This document shows, in pieces, positions 28,630 to 37,981 of a DNA stretch of 64,000 nt. Made by a program: the position numbers and the translations under genes. Origin of the DNA: Daejeonella oryzae DSM 19973 (GTDB lineage Bacteria > Bacteroidota > Bacteroidia > Sphingobacteriales > Sphingobacteriaceae); the NCBI RefSeq assembly GCF_000422945.1, contig NZ_AUHA01000002.1, forward strand, positions 496,001 to 560,000, written 5' to 3'. Below the pieces are notes generated by a model. That model searched no databases and was not told where the DNA came from. It saw only the letters and a list, made by a program, of their open reading frames with translations. The stretch's first letter is position 1, and each line of letters opens with the position of its first letter.

Positions 28630-29514
28630 ATGTATAATCAACCAATGCTCCGCGATGATGCCTTAAAAGGCAAAACTATAATAGTAACCGGCGGTGGAAC
28701 CGGACTTGGAAAAGCCATGAGCACTTACTTTCTAAAGCTTGGTGCTAATGTGGTTATTACCAGCAGGAAATTAGATGTACTAAAAAATACTGCATCAGAG
28801 TTAGAAAATGAAACCGGAGGTAAGGTGCTTCCGCTTGTCTGCGACGTTCGCAATAATGAAGAAGTTGAATCTGTATTAAAAAACTCATTAGAGATATTTG
28901 GCCGGGTTGATGGATTGCTAAACAATGCAGCAGGAAATTTCATATCTCCTACCGAAAGGCTTTCTTCAAATGCTTTCTCCACTATTATTGATATTGTTTT
29001 AAAAGGAACTGCAAACTGCACGCTCGCTTGTGGAAAACATTGGATAAAAGAAAAGCAACAGGGTACTGTGCTGAATATCGTAACTACCTATGCTTTCACA
29101 GGCTCGGGATATGTGGTTCCTTCTGCGTGTGCAAAAGGCGGCGTTCTGGCCATGACCAGATCTCTGGCAGCCGAATGGGGTAAATATGGAATCAGAACAA
29201 ATGCTATCGCTCCAGGTCCGTTTCCTACAAAAGGTGCCTGGGATCGCTTGCTTCCGGGAGATCTTGCTAAAAAGTTTGACTTTAAAAATCGGGTTCCGCT
29301 AAAGCGGATGGGTGAACACCAGGAGCTTGCTAATTTAGCAGCTTTTATGATGTCTGATTTCTCGTCGTATATAAATGGTGAAGTGATAACTATTGATGGC
29401 GGAGAATGGCTTCAGGGTGCCGGCCAGTTCAATGGATTGGAAGCGGTTACATCAGAAATGTGGGACATGCTGGAACAGATGATCAGATCTAACAGTAAAT
29501 CCAAAGAAGAATAG
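28630..29514 (+). CDS. 2,4-dienoyl-CoA reductase, DECR1-like SDR
   Basis: A 294-residue short-chain dehydrogenase very like mitochondrial DECR1: VTGGGTGLGKAMS at the NADPH site, NNAAGNFISPTERLS, and SLAAEWGKYGIRTNAIAPGP. The usual YxxxK is replaced by the DECR arrangement, with Tyr in TTYAFTGSG and Ser-Lys in PSACAK. It reduces 2,4-dienoyl-CoA to 3-enoyl-CoA, the substrate of the isomerase encoded just upstream. I use ATG 28630; an in-frame ATG at 28645 is also possible. The Rid-family gene starts five bases after its stop. Confidence 0.88.
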   Translation: MYNQPMLRDDALKGKTIIVTGGGTGLGKAMSTYFLKLGANVVITSRKLDVLKNTASELENETGGKVLPLVCDVRNNEEVESVLKNSLEIFGRVDGLLNNAAGNFISPTERLSSNAFSTIIDIVLKGTANCTLACGKHWIKEKQQGTVLNIVTTYAFTGSGYVVPSACAKGGVLAMTRSLAAEWGKYGIRTNAIAPGPFPTKGAWDRLLPGDLAKKFDFKNRVPLKRMGEHQELANLAAFMMSDFSSYINGEVITIDGGEWLQGAGQFNGLEAVTSEMWDMLEQMIRSNSKSKEE

Positions 29515-29519
29515 GTAGG

Positions 29520-29903
29520 ATGATAAATCGCATGAATATTTCCTCCGGAGTTATATGGGAAGATATTGTGGGCTATAGCCGTGCAGTACGAATTGGCAAT
29601 ATCATAGAAGTATCCGGTACAACAGCAATGTCTGGAGAAACTATTATTGGAGAAGGAAATGTGTACGCCCAAACAATTTTTGTACTTCAAAAAATTGGTA
29701 GGACCTTGGCAGAGGCGGGAGCTACACTGCAAAATGTGGTTCGAACAAGGATTTATATTACAGACATTGAAAATTGGAAGGAAGCCGGAAGAGCTCATGC
29801 TGAGTTTTTTAATAATATTAAACCTGCGTCTACGATGGTCGAAATCCAAAGATTAATTCACCCCAAACTACTTGTAGAAATTGAAGCAACAGCAATTATT
29901 TAG
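29520..29903 (+). CDS. Rid-family protein (YjgF/YER057c/UK114) lacking the RidA arginine
   Basis: A 127-residue Rid protein, trimeric in the family. The end motif is KPASTMVEIQRL then VEIEATAII. RidA enzymes that deaminate 2-aminoacrylate have an arginine in PARS; here this position is serine, so it belongs with the Rid4-7 type groups whose activity is not defined. It is the third gene of the isomerase/reductase operon, which suggests a role linked to acyl-CoA oxidation products. Met5 is an alternative start. Confidence 0.82.
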   Translation: MINRMNISSGVIWEDIVGYSRAVRIGNIIEVSGTTAMSGETIIGEGNVYAQTIFVLQKIGRTLAEAGATLQNVVRTRIYITDIENWKEAGRAHAEFFNNIKPASTMVEIQRLIHPKLLVEIEATAII

Positions 29904-29935
29904 CGGTTATTATCTTTACTTAAAGCTCTATTTAC

Positions 29936-29943
29936 TATTTTTG
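29936..29943 (+). promoter_or_regulatory. Candidate -7 box giving a leaderless clpS mRNA
   Basis: TATTTTTG matches TAnnTTTG and ends four bases (CTGA) before the clpS ATG at 29948, as at purD and the tryptophan dioxygenase gene. Confidence 0.5.
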
Positions 29944-29947
29944 CTGA

Positions 29948-30229
29948 ATGGGAACACAGGTTCAGGAGGAAACTTTAACACTCGAAGAGGTACTTGCCGG
30001 CCTGAAACAAAGCCATCGCTTAATTTTGTGGAACGATCCTGTCAATACTTTTGATCATGTAATCCACTGTCTTATTAAATACCTTGATTATTCTGAACAA
30101 CAGGCAGAAATGATTGCCTGGACAGTTCATACAGATGGTAAATGCACAATTCTTGAAGGCTCATTTACAGAAATTGAAGTTTATCGAAAAATTCTTCAGC
30201 AGGAAGGACTAACCGTCAGTACTGATTAG
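29948..30229 (+). CDS. clpS: ATP-dependent Clp protease adaptor ClpS
   Basis: A 93-residue N-end-rule adaptor that hands proteins with Phe, Leu, Tyr or Trp N-termini to ClpAP. The family core is clear: LWNDPVNTFDHVIHCL, YSEQQAEMIAWTVHTDGKC and the Glu-rich end. The His in VHTDG is the ClpA-contact region. It lies alone, 45 bases after the Rid gene, with its own promoter candidate; clpA or clpC is not in the window. Confidence 0.9.
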   Translation: MGTQVQEETLTLEEVLAGLKQSHRLILWNDPVNTFDHVIHCLIKYLDYSEQQAEMIAWTVHTDGKCTILEGSFTEIEVYRKILQQEGLTVSTD

Positions 30230-30351
30230 TTCTATATTCATTATTTAATTCTCATCTGGTTGTAACAAAATAGCCGACAAGCATTTTAGATTAAACCTTG
30301 ATGCTTCCCGCCTGTCTTTAATAATTGTTCAATTCCCACTAAAATATATCT

Positions 30352-32844
30352 ATGAGATTTTTCATACACAAATTCATTATTTTTTGCCTTTTTATATTTT
30401 CTTCATTTTCAATACTCGCTCAAAGCAATGCTCCATTATCTGGCCAGGGTTTTTCTGAAATTAACGGAAAAGTACTTGACAGTAAAACTAATTCAGCAGT
30501 AGATTTCGCTACAGTGTTGTTATTCTCTAATGCTAAACAGCCTGTAAAAGCAGGTCAAACGGATTTGGATGGAAATTTTTCATTTAAAAATGTAACCAAT
30601 GGAACTTATAAATTAGAGGTAAGTTTTTTAGGATATACTAAATACAGCAGTGACAGTATTAAAATCTCTTCAAATTCATTAAACTTAGGCACAATTAAAC
30701 TTAATCCAAGTAAATCAACTGTTTTACAGGAAGTGGTTATAGAGGGTCAGCGAAGCACCATTCAACTTGGAATTGACCGCAAGGTTTTCAGTGTTGATCA
30801 GAGTCTGATCAGCGAAGGTGGCTCAGCAACAGATTTATTAGCAAATGTTCCGTCTGTTTCGGTAGATATGGATGGCAATGTTAGTTTAAGAGGTACAGAT
30901 AATGTAAGGGTTCTTATTGATGGTAAACCATCAGCAATTGGCGGAGGCAGAATTGCAGACATACTTCAATCTCTTCCTGCAAGTGCTATAGAAAGTATAG
31001 AACTGGTAACCAATCCATCTTCTAAATACGATCCCGAAGGACAATCGGGTATAATTAATATCGTACTTAAAAAGAATAAAAAAATTGGACTAACCGGTGG
31101 TGTATCATCTTCAATAGGATCTTTAAATAATTATAATGCGAGTACAAATTTAAGCTACCGCGATCAGAAAGTTAATTTGTATGGTAATTACAGTTATAGA
31201 AATGGTAATCGTGTTGGAGGCGGTTTTAATAATACTCAGTTCTTAACCAACAACGGCTTAGTTTCCAATAACTCAGAAAGTAACCGGAAAAATCTAAACA
31301 ACAGTTTTAAATTAGGAGCAGATTATTATTTAAATCCTAAAACAACTTTAGGGCTCTCCGGTAATTTTAGCTTTAGAAATAATTCCAGTGCTGAAGATCT
31401 TAATTACTTAATCAGTGGATTTGCTTCGGAAAACGGTTCTAGCTTTAGGGAAACTGACCGTGACGGGGATGGCACAGGTTATGATCTTAGTTTGGACTTT
31501 AGCCGTGACTTTAAAAAGAAAGGTGAAAATTTGGTGGCCAATGTTTCATTCGGACAGGATAAAGAAAAAGATTTTCAATCCTTTAATCAAAAATTTTATA
31601 CCCCGGAAGGGCTAACACGCGACACAACAGATAGTCGAAACAATTATAATAATGAGTTTACCAGCAGTTATAATCTGCAAATAGATTACACTCTTCCCTT
31701 AACCGAAAAACAAAAATTCGAAACCGGAATAAGAACCACCATTCGTGATAATGATGAGTCTCAATTATCAGAGCTATTCAGCCCCATTAATAATGCTTTT
31801 AACAGGGATTATAACTTAAGTAATTCATTTTTGCTTAATGATCAGGTTTATGCTCTTTATACTAATTACCAGAACCAACTAACCAATAGTTTCGGATTCC
31901 AGGTAGGCTTAAGAGCTGAACAGGCATATCTGAACACGGTATATAATGTTTTGGGGAATACTGCAGAAGGTGTCAAAGGAAACCTGAACTATTTAAGAGT
32001 ATATCCAAGTGTGTTTTTAACTCAAAAATTAAAAGGTGATCAACAACTTCAATTGAGTTATACCCGTCGTGTTAATCGTCCCAGAGGATGGCAGGTAAAT
32101 CCATTTGCAGATGTATCAGATCCGAACAATACTCGGGTTGGAAATCCAAATTTGCTTCCGGAAGACATTAACTCTTTTGAATTAAGCTATATTAAATATT
32201 ACAAATCTCTAACTTTTACTTCTTCTGCATATTTGCGACAGGTAAATGATGTAGTTCAGGGCATACGCCTTCCCCAACCTGATAATAATGCAGCAACTAT
32301 CACTCAATTTTTTAATTTAAGCAGAAGCCGCTCAAGCGGATTAGAATTTATTTCAAAAGCAGATCTATGGAAAGATTTTAGTCTGACTTCTAATCTGAAC
32401 TTATTTTACAGCCAGTTTGAAGGTAATGAAGAATTTAATATTAAAAGCAATGATGGCTTTAACTGGAATGCAAATTTGACCGGTAATTTAAAACTACCTA
32501 GAAATATTTCTGCCCAGTTTAATATGATGTATATGGCACCGCAGGTAGGATCTCAGGGAAGAAGAAATGAAATTTTTGGAATGGATGCCGGACTTAGAAT
32601 GGATGTTTTGAAGAATAAAGCAGGAAGTATTTCTTTTAATATGAGAGATATTTTCAATAGTAGGAGTTGGGGGCAGACAACAGAAACAGAATTTTTTCTT
32701 CAGGAATCGGAAAGAAGAATGATGGGTAGAATGGCTACACTTACTTTTAGTTATCGTTTTGGAAAGCAGGATTTAGGATCAAGGAACAAAAGAAACGCAA
32801 AGGACCAACCGAGAGAGTCAGGCTCTGAAGAAGAGATGTTCTAG
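30352..32844 (+). CDS. TonB-dependent outer-membrane receptor (OMP_b-brl_3 type)
   Basis: An 830-residue outer-membrane protein. After a signal peptide ending near ILAQS (about residue 24) comes a carboxypeptidase-regulatory-like domain (about 32-118; EINGKVLDSKTNSAVDFATV), then a plug (about 135-240; LLANVPSVSVDMDGNVSLRG, VLIDGKPSAI, YDPEGQSGIINIVLKK) and a beta-barrel of the OMP_b-brl_3 type up to residue 805. The C-terminus after TFSYRFG is a charged tail. The substrate is unknown; there is no SusD partner or iron-uptake gene beside it. A symmetric terminator follows. Confidence 0.88.
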   Translation: MRFFIHKFIIFCLFIFSSFSILAQSNAPLSGQGFSEINGKVLDSKTNSAVDFATVLLFSNAKQPVKAGQTDLDGNFSFKNVTNGTYKLEVSFLGYTKYSSDSIKISSNSLNLGTIKLNPSKSTVLQEVVIEGQRSTIQLGIDRKVFSVDQSLISEGGSATDLLANVPSVSVDMDGNVSLRGTDNVRVLIDGKPSAIGGGRIADILQSLPASAIESIELVTNPSSKYDPEGQSGIINIVLKKNKKIGLTGGVSSSIGSLNNYNASTNLSYRDQKVNLYGNYSYRNGNRVGGGFNNTQFLTNNGLVSNNSESNRKNLNNSFKLGADYYLNPKTTLGLSGNFSFRNNSSAEDLNYLISGFASENGSSFRETDRDGDGTGYDLSLDFSRDFKKKGENLVANVSFGQDKEKDFQSFNQKFYTPEGLTRDTTDSRNNYNNEFTSSYNLQIDYTLPLTEKQKFETGIRTTIRDNDESQLSELFSPINNAFNRDYNLSNSFLLNDQVYALYTNYQNQLTNSFGFQVGLRAEQAYLNTVYNVLGNTAEGVKGNLNYLRVYPSVFLTQKLKGDQQLQLSYTRRVNRPRGWQVNPFADVSDPNNTRVGNPNLLPEDINSFELSYIKYYKSLTFTSSAYLRQVNDVVQGIRLPQPDNNAATITQFFNLSRSRSSGLEFISKADLWKDFSLTSNLNLFYSQFEGNEEFNIKSNDGFNWNANLTGNLKLPRNISAQFNMMYMAPQVGSQGRRNEIFGMDAGLRMDVLKNKAGSISFNMRDIFNSRSWGQTTETEFFLQESERRMMGRMATLTFSYRFGKQDLGSRNKRNAKDQPRESGSEEEMF

Positions 32845-32868
32845 ATAATAAAATATTCAATTCCATAA

Positions 32869-32903
32869 AAAAACCCCTTAAGAAATAAATCTAAGGGGTT
32901 TTT
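32869..32903. terminator. Terminator between the TonB receptor and the HTH regulator
   Basis: AAAAACCCCTTA (32869-32880) pairs perfectly with TAAGGGGTTTTT (32892-32903). The A and T ends let it work for both convergent genes. Confidence 0.85.
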
Positions 32904-32966
32904 AGTTATACGTAAGTCTCATTTTATTCGATATTTTTAAATTTAAAATATAATTATAAGATTGGA

Positions 32967-33407
32967 TTATAAAGACATAGAATCAGATTCATAAACGTTT
33001 GTTGAAAAAGATTTGGTTTGTAACCTCTTTATATCCGCAACCGGATTCGAATCATTTTTTATTTGTTCATGGGCAAGTAATTCATTGTACTTTTCAAGGA
33101 GGGATATATATTTCACCATCCAGTAATGAACAGAGTTGGGATGACCTTGCTCAGTTTCATCCATAGAATCAACAATTTTCTCCATGAATGCAAAACCGCG
33201 TTCACCAAATGCATCCGGAAAATCCACCGAAAAATCATGGCCCAAAACATATCCAATTTTGCAGATAATATCCATTCGAAGAGTCTTTTGGTCAAACCAG
33301 TTATAAACAGATCTTCTATTTACCTGCATACGGCGGGCAAGCTCACTAATACTTACCTTATTTCTTCGAACAACGCGTTCTACAATTTCACCAGCATTTA
33401 CTTCCAT
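32967..33407 (-). CDS. Small helix-turn-helix DNA-binding protein
   Basis: A 146-residue protein with an XRE/Cro-like N-terminal helix-turn-helix (about 4-55; VSISELARRMQVNRRSVYNWF) and a helical C-terminal half without a known domain (HYWMVKYISLLEKYNELLA). It lies just beyond the terminator of the polysaccharide operon, on the same strand, and could regulate the locus, but no evidence in the sequence connects them. The 5' region is AT-rich and without a TAnnTTTG match. Confidence 0.75.
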   Translation of the reverse strand: MEVNAGEIVERVVRRNKVSISELARRMQVNRRSVYNWFDQKTLRMDIICKIGYVLGHDFSVDFPDAFGERGFAFMEKIVDSMDETEQGHPNSVHYWMVKYISLLEKYNELLAHEQIKNDSNPVADIKRLQTKSFSTNVYESDSMSL

Positions 33408-33473
33408 AATTGATTAATTTAAAATTTAAACTAATTTTTAAAATGCACATTTGAACTTTTTAGAGCCAAAAAA

Positions 33474-33494
33474 AGATGATTATTAACATCATCT
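33474..33494 (-). terminator. Terminator of the polysaccharide operon
   Basis: On the minus strand AGATGAT, a 7-base loop and ATCATCT form a hairpin followed by a run of T, 54 bases after the capD-like stop. Confidence 0.75.
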
Positions 33495-33547
33495 CTTAAT
33501 TATCCCTCTCCAATACTTGTAAATTACATTTACTTTATAAACTAAAT

Positions 33548-35470
33548 TTAAACTATTAAATTAAATATATCAAGTTTTTCATACACAGAATTATTACTTT
33601 TAAACTCCGGAACAATCTCTTTCATTTTTTTAACTACCTCATAATCATCACCTAGATCATTCAAATCAACTAATTCATTGATAACCTGATCTACATAATG
33701 AAAAGGATAAGTGATTACTCTCGAAATTTTTATTTTCTGATGGTGTGTAGGAATACTATGCTCCTCTTTATTAAGTAGCTCCTCATATAATTTTTCTCCC
33801 GGACGCAAGCCGCTAAATACAATTTCGACATCTTTATCCGGTATCAATCCGGATAATTTAATCATGTTTTTAGCGAGATCTACAATCTTTACAGGCGTTC
33901 CCATATCAAAGACAAAAATCTCTCCTCCATTTCCAATTGCCGCGGCTTCCATAACTAATTGAACCGCTTCAGGGATGGTCATGAAATACCGGGTTATTTC
34001 CGGGTGTGTAACAGTAACCGGCCCTCCCTTTTCTATTTGAGACTGAAAACGGGATATTACGGAACCATTTGATCCGAGCACATTGCCGAAACGTGTTGTT
34101 ATGAAACGAGTTTGCGAGGTTGGAACTTCATTATTTTTACCGGGTTTATTAAGAGATTGAATATATATTTCAGCTATCCGCTTCGAAGCACCCATTACAT
34201 TAGTAGGGTTTACCGCTTTATCGGTGGAGATCATGATAAATTTGTCAACTTTATATTCGATAGAGATATCTGCCAGAATTTTTGTACCCAATACGTTAGT
34301 ATTAATAGCTTCTGTTGGATTATTCTCCATCATAGGAACATGCTTATAGGCAGCAGCATGAAAAACGATCTGAGGCTTATAATGCTTGAACATTGCCCGT
34401 ACGCGGCGTTCATTCTGAATATCGGCGATGTACATAGCTGTTTTTGCTCCCGGAAAATTATCTTCTACTTCCAGCTGCAGTTCATGCAAAGGAGATTCTG
34501 CCTGATCACATAAAATTACCTGCTGCGGATTATAGCTTAAAACCTGTCTGACTATCTCAGATCCAATAGATCCCGCTGCACCAGTGATTAATACTCTCTT
34601 ACCTGTAATTTCATTTAAGATATTATTCTTTTTTAAAATAATAGCTTCCCGTTGCAAAAGATCCTCAATTCTTAGATTTCTTATCTGATTCAATTGCAGT
34701 TTGCCATATAGCCATTGATCTGCAGGGGGAACAGTTTGAACAACAATTCCCTGCTCCATGCATTTTTCAATTGCCCGCTTCTTGCCATCTACATTAAGAC
34801 AATTGCTCATAACAACAAGGCTGCTTATCTTAAATTTCTTTTTTAATGTTTCAATCGAAGAAGTTGGATAGACTTTTTTCTGCTCGATGTATTTATTTAC
34901 CTTATCAAAATCATCATCAATAAATCCAATAATCTCGAATCTATTTTGTTTTTTAACCTCTAAAGCTTGCTTAAGCAAAATTGATGAACTATCTGAACCA
35001 TAAATCAAAACAACTTCTTTGTCGCCCTTCTGCATATTTTTGATATAGCCAAAAAAGCTTTTCACACCAATTCTTAACATTATAAGAAGTGATGTGGATA
35101 TAAAAAAGTTCAGCACCACTACTAATGGAAATTGCTTAATTGCCAAATTGAAATAGGGAATGATCAATGCATTCACTACAACTGCGTATAATATGCTTAA
35201 TAGCAGTACTGAGGAGAATATTCTGAAGATGTCTTCCGTATTAGAATATCTGATGATTCCGGTATGGATACGCATTCTGATAAAAACACAAATTGCGATT
35301 AAGGTGTATAATCCCGAATAGATAAAGAAAGAACCCCGAAGTATCTCATTAAATTCAAACTGCATCACTATAAAAAATGAAACAGCAAAAGCCCAGCTGA
35401 TTATTATTTGATCAATTAAGAAGATGAGCCACTTTGAAAGCGCTCTTTCACCGTAAATAATATTTTTCAT
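33548..35470 (-). CDS. Membrane nucleoside-diphosphate-sugar 4,6-dehydratase (CapD/PglF/WbpM-like)
   Basis: A 640-residue large-type dehydratase. Four N-terminal membrane helices (about 12-36, 46-66, 84-106, 113-134) precede a nucleotide-binding linker domain and the SDR catalytic domain with GAAGSIG (297-303). The YxxxK position reads MGASK, as in WbpM and PglF, where Met replaces Tyr. It should convert UDP-GlcNAc to UDP-2-acetamido-2,6-dideoxy-4-hexulose. The aminotransferase gene is just upstream in the operon and would use this product. It is the last gene before the terminator; a copy of AACGTGTAA lies 18 bases before its start. Confidence 0.88.
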   Translation of the reverse strand: MKNIIYGERALSKWLIFLIDQIIISWAFAVSFFIVMQFEFNEILRGSFFIYSGLYTLIAICVFIRMRIHTGIIRYSNTEDIFRIFSSVLLLSILYAVVVNALIIPYFNLAIKQFPLVVVLNFFISTSLLIMLRIGVKSFFGYIKNMQKGDKEVVLIYGSDSSSILLKQALEVKKQNRFEIIGFIDDDFDKVNKYIEQKKVYPTSSIETLKKKFKISSLVVMSNCLNVDGKKRAIEKCMEQGIVVQTVPPADQWLYGKLQLNQIRNLRIEDLLQREAIILKKNNILNEITGKRVLITGAAGSIGSEIVRQVLSYNPQQVILCDQAESPLHELQLEVEDNFPGAKTAMYIADIQNERRVRAMFKHYKPQIVFHAAAYKHVPMMENNPTEAINTNVLGTKILADISIEYKVDKFIMISTDKAVNPTNVMGASKRIAEIYIQSLNKPGKNNEVPTSQTRFITTRFGNVLGSNGSVISRFQSQIEKGGPVTVTHPEITRYFMTIPEAVQLVMEAAAIGNGGEIFVFDMGTPVKIVDLAKNMIKLSGLIPDKDVEIVFSGLRPGEKLYEELLNKEEHSIPTHHQKIKISRVITYPFHYVDQVINELVDLNDLGDDYEVVKKMKEIVPEFKSNNSVYEKLDIFNLIV

Positions 35471-35498
35471 GGCAGCAGGATTAGAATAACGTGTAAAC

Positions 35499-36647
35499 TT
35501 ACTGGACGGTAGAAACAGTAAAACAGTTTTTAATCTTTGTTATAACCATACGAATTTCATATTCCGTCAGGTTTGAGCCTGATGGAAGACATAAACCAAT
35601 ACCAAAAAGGCGATCGCTTGTTCCATCTCCATAAAACGGATATTGTTCAAAAATTGGCTGCAGGTGCATTGGCTTCCAGATTGGCCTTGCTTCAATATTA
35701 TCTTTTGCAAGGGCCAGTCTTAGTACATCAGTAGTGATCCGATCATCCCCATCTTTTAATAAAATAGCACTTAACCAATGATTTGAAAAATATTCTTCTG
35801 AAGGTTCCTCGTGAAATGTGATATTCGGGATATTGGCAAGCAATCTTTTATAATGAGTAAAATTCTTTCTGCGTTGATACACTCTCAATGGTAAAACCTC
35901 CATTTGACCGCGGCCGATACTCGCACAAATATTACTCATCCGATAATTATATCCAACCTGCGAATGCTGGTAGTATGGTGCGATATCTCTGGCTTGTGTT
36001 GCAAGAAACCGTGATTTAATTATCCAGTCTTCATTTTTAGAAATAAGGGCACCTCCACCGGAAGTTGTAATAATTTTATTCCCGTTAAATGAAAGGATAG
36101 CCATGTCACCAAAAGTTCCGAGTTTCTGACCTTGGTAAGTAGAGCCTAAAGCTTCTGCAGCATCTTCAATAACCGGTATCTCATATCTTCTTGAAATTTC
36201 CATAATTTTATCCATCTGAGCCGGCATACCGTACAGATGAACAACAATTATAGCTTTAGGCTTTTTACCCAATTCGATTCTATCTTTAATAGCGATCTCA
36301 AGAAATTCAGGAGACATATTCCAGCTGGTTTCTTCACTATCTACAAATATTGGTGTAGCACCCTGATATAAAATAGGATTTGCAGATGCAGAAAAAGTTA
36401 ACGTTTGACAGAGCACCTCGTCACCGGCTTTAACACCTAAAATAATAAGTGCAAGATGAAGAGAAGCTGTACCCGAACTTAGGGCAGCGACATGTACATC
36501 ATTACCCAGGTAAGTGGCAAGATCTTTTTCGAATCCATCTACATGCGGACCAAGTGGAGCAATCCAATTACTGTCAAATGCATTTTTGAGAAAGAGGAAT
36601 TCGCTGCCCCCCATGTGAGGAGATGATAAACTGATTTTCTTATTCAT
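35499..36647 (-). CDS. DegT/DnrJ/EryC1 (PglE-type) sugar aminotransferase
   Basis: A 382-residue PLP enzyme that aminates a 4-keto nucleotide sugar. The PLP lysine is Lys191 in SFNGNKIITTSGGGAL, preceded by IEDAAEALGSTYQGQ, and the N-terminus MGGSEFLFLKNAFDSNWIAPLG is typical of PglE/LegC/NeeA-like members. Next to a PglF/CapD-type dehydratase, it probably makes UDP-4-amino-4,6-dideoxy-GlcNAc, the precursor of bacillosamine. The stop lies 28 bases before the dehydratase start. Confidence 0.88.
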   Translation of the reverse strand: MNKKISLSSPHMGGSEFLFLKNAFDSNWIAPLGPHVDGFEKDLATYLGNDVHVAALSSGTASLHLALIILGVKAGDEVLCQTLTFSASANPILYQGATPIFVDSEETSWNMSPEFLEIAIKDRIELGKKPKAIIVVHLYGMPAQMDKIMEISRRYEIPVIEDAAEALGSTYQGQKLGTFGDMAILSFNGNKIITTSGGGALISKNEDWIIKSRFLATQARDIAPYYQHSQVGYNYRMSNICASIGRGQMEVLPLRVYQRRKNFTHYKRLLANIPNITFHEEPSEEYFSNHWLSAILLKDGDDRITTDVLRLALAKDNIEARPIWKPMHLQPIFEQYPFYGDGTSDRLFGIGLCLPSGSNLTEYEIRMVITKIKNCFTVSTVQ

Positions 36648-36899
36648 CGAGGTAGAAATTTAATATTTTTATGTGTATTCCCGTTTTACCCAAATTGCCG
36701 GGGAGTTAATTTTTTACTTTTAAAAAGAAATTTTTCGAATTAAAGTTTTAATTATTTATACTTAAAGGTAGCTAACTTTCTACAAATTAGCAGAATATTA
36801 AAACTGAAATTCCTTTGATAGAGTAACTTGGCTCTTGAAAACTCTAATTCCTTTCTGAATTATATAGAATAGTGAGGGTCAATATTCCAAATAACTATA

Positions 36900-37949
36900 T
36901 TATGATGTTTTTAATTGATTATCGTGCAGACGGTATAGCGGGAAAAATTGCTGATTATTTTCATCGGCTAAATTTTTACTGTCGACAAGATCCTTATAAG
37001 CATTCTTATTAGCAATAAATCTCCAGGTTTTAAAGTCTAAAAACTCATCAGAAAACCCGGCTTTCCAATTAAATAATGAATCATCATTTCCACCAACACC
37101 ACCTCCCAAATGATAGTACTTCATATCATTGTCACGACCTATTAAACTTATTTCATCAACCAATAATTTTGCTGGAGAATCTTTCAAATAATCTTCCTTA
37201 GTACCTATTAAATGACCTTGTATTATCTGATTAGTACAGGTTATTAATGATCCGCAAACAGCCTCTTCATCAATATAAACAAGAATCAATTTACAATGTA
37301 TTTCATCTGAATTCAAAAGATTTACAAAGTAAGCCTCATCAAAAAGATATTCATCTGTAGCACCAATCCGGGCCATATTTTCGGAATATATGCTTACAAA
37401 TTTTCTAACACTCTCCAAATCATTGACTTCTTTGGTGTAAAATCCCTTTCTTCTTAGCTGGTTGATTTTCTCTTTTAAAGTTTTCCTGTATTTTGCCCGC
37501 TGCTCCTCAAGAGAAGTTTTAAGATTTATAACGACTGTCTTGCCGTTAGAGTGTAAACAGCAAAACTTATTTAGAAGTATTTCCTGATTCATAAAAGGAT
37601 GCAACCTGGAGAACACGGAAACAATTTTTTCAGACTCTAAATACTCTAAAAAGGCATCTTTAAAATTATTTAGAAATACATTCGGCAGATCTTCAAATTG
37701 ATAATTTGAAATTGGACCAACGTATCCATACGCAGATGTAATATCAAGATAACCCGTATCGAATATCGATCTTGTCAAGAGAGGCAGAGCAATCCATGTT
37801 TCGCCCTCAGAATAAAGGAATAATTTTGGAATACCATTTTTTTCAAGAGAATGATATACCCATGTATGGTAAAAGTCGTAAAACTCAGAATCCCGTATTA
37901 CTTTCTTCCACTTTTCCTTATCTTCCAGAGTAAAAATTTCATATGCCAT
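36900..37949 (-). CDS. FemAB/GNAT-fold acyltransferase-like protein, copy 2
   Basis: A 349-residue protein of the FemAB/BioF2-like double-GNAT group, some of which add amino acids to lipid-linked sugars or peptides. It begins with the DFYHTWVYHSLEKNG segment and has FSRLHPFMNQE near 115, a basic helix KYRKTLKEKINQLRRKGF near 165 and the conserved end HLGGGVGGNDDSLFNWKAGF. It is a tandem paralogue of the gene at 37982, with the same motifs in the same order. A 252-base AT-rich gap without evident genes or hairpins separates it from the aminotransferase gene. A role in acylating an amino sugar of the polysaccharide is inferred from context. Confidence 0.72.
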   Translation of the reverse strand: MAYEIFTLEDKEKWKKVIRDSEFYDFYHTWVYHSLEKNGIPKLFLYSEGETWIALPLLTRSIFDTGYLDITSAYGYVGPISNYQFEDLPNVFLNNFKDAFLEYLESEKIVSVFSRLHPFMNQEILLNKFCCLHSNGKTVVINLKTSLEEQRAKYRKTLKEKINQLRRKGFYTKEVNDLESVRKFVSIYSENMARIGATDEYLFDEAYFVNLLNSDEIHCKLILVYIDEEAVCGSLITCTNQIIQGHLIGTKEDYLKDSPAKLLVDEISLIGRDNDMKYYHLGGGVGGNDDSLFNWKAGFSDEFLDFKTWRFIANKNAYKDLVDSKNLADENNQQFFPLYRLHDNQLKTS

Positions 37950-37981
37950 AAGAGCTTATTTGAGAGGTTAATAGCTTTACT

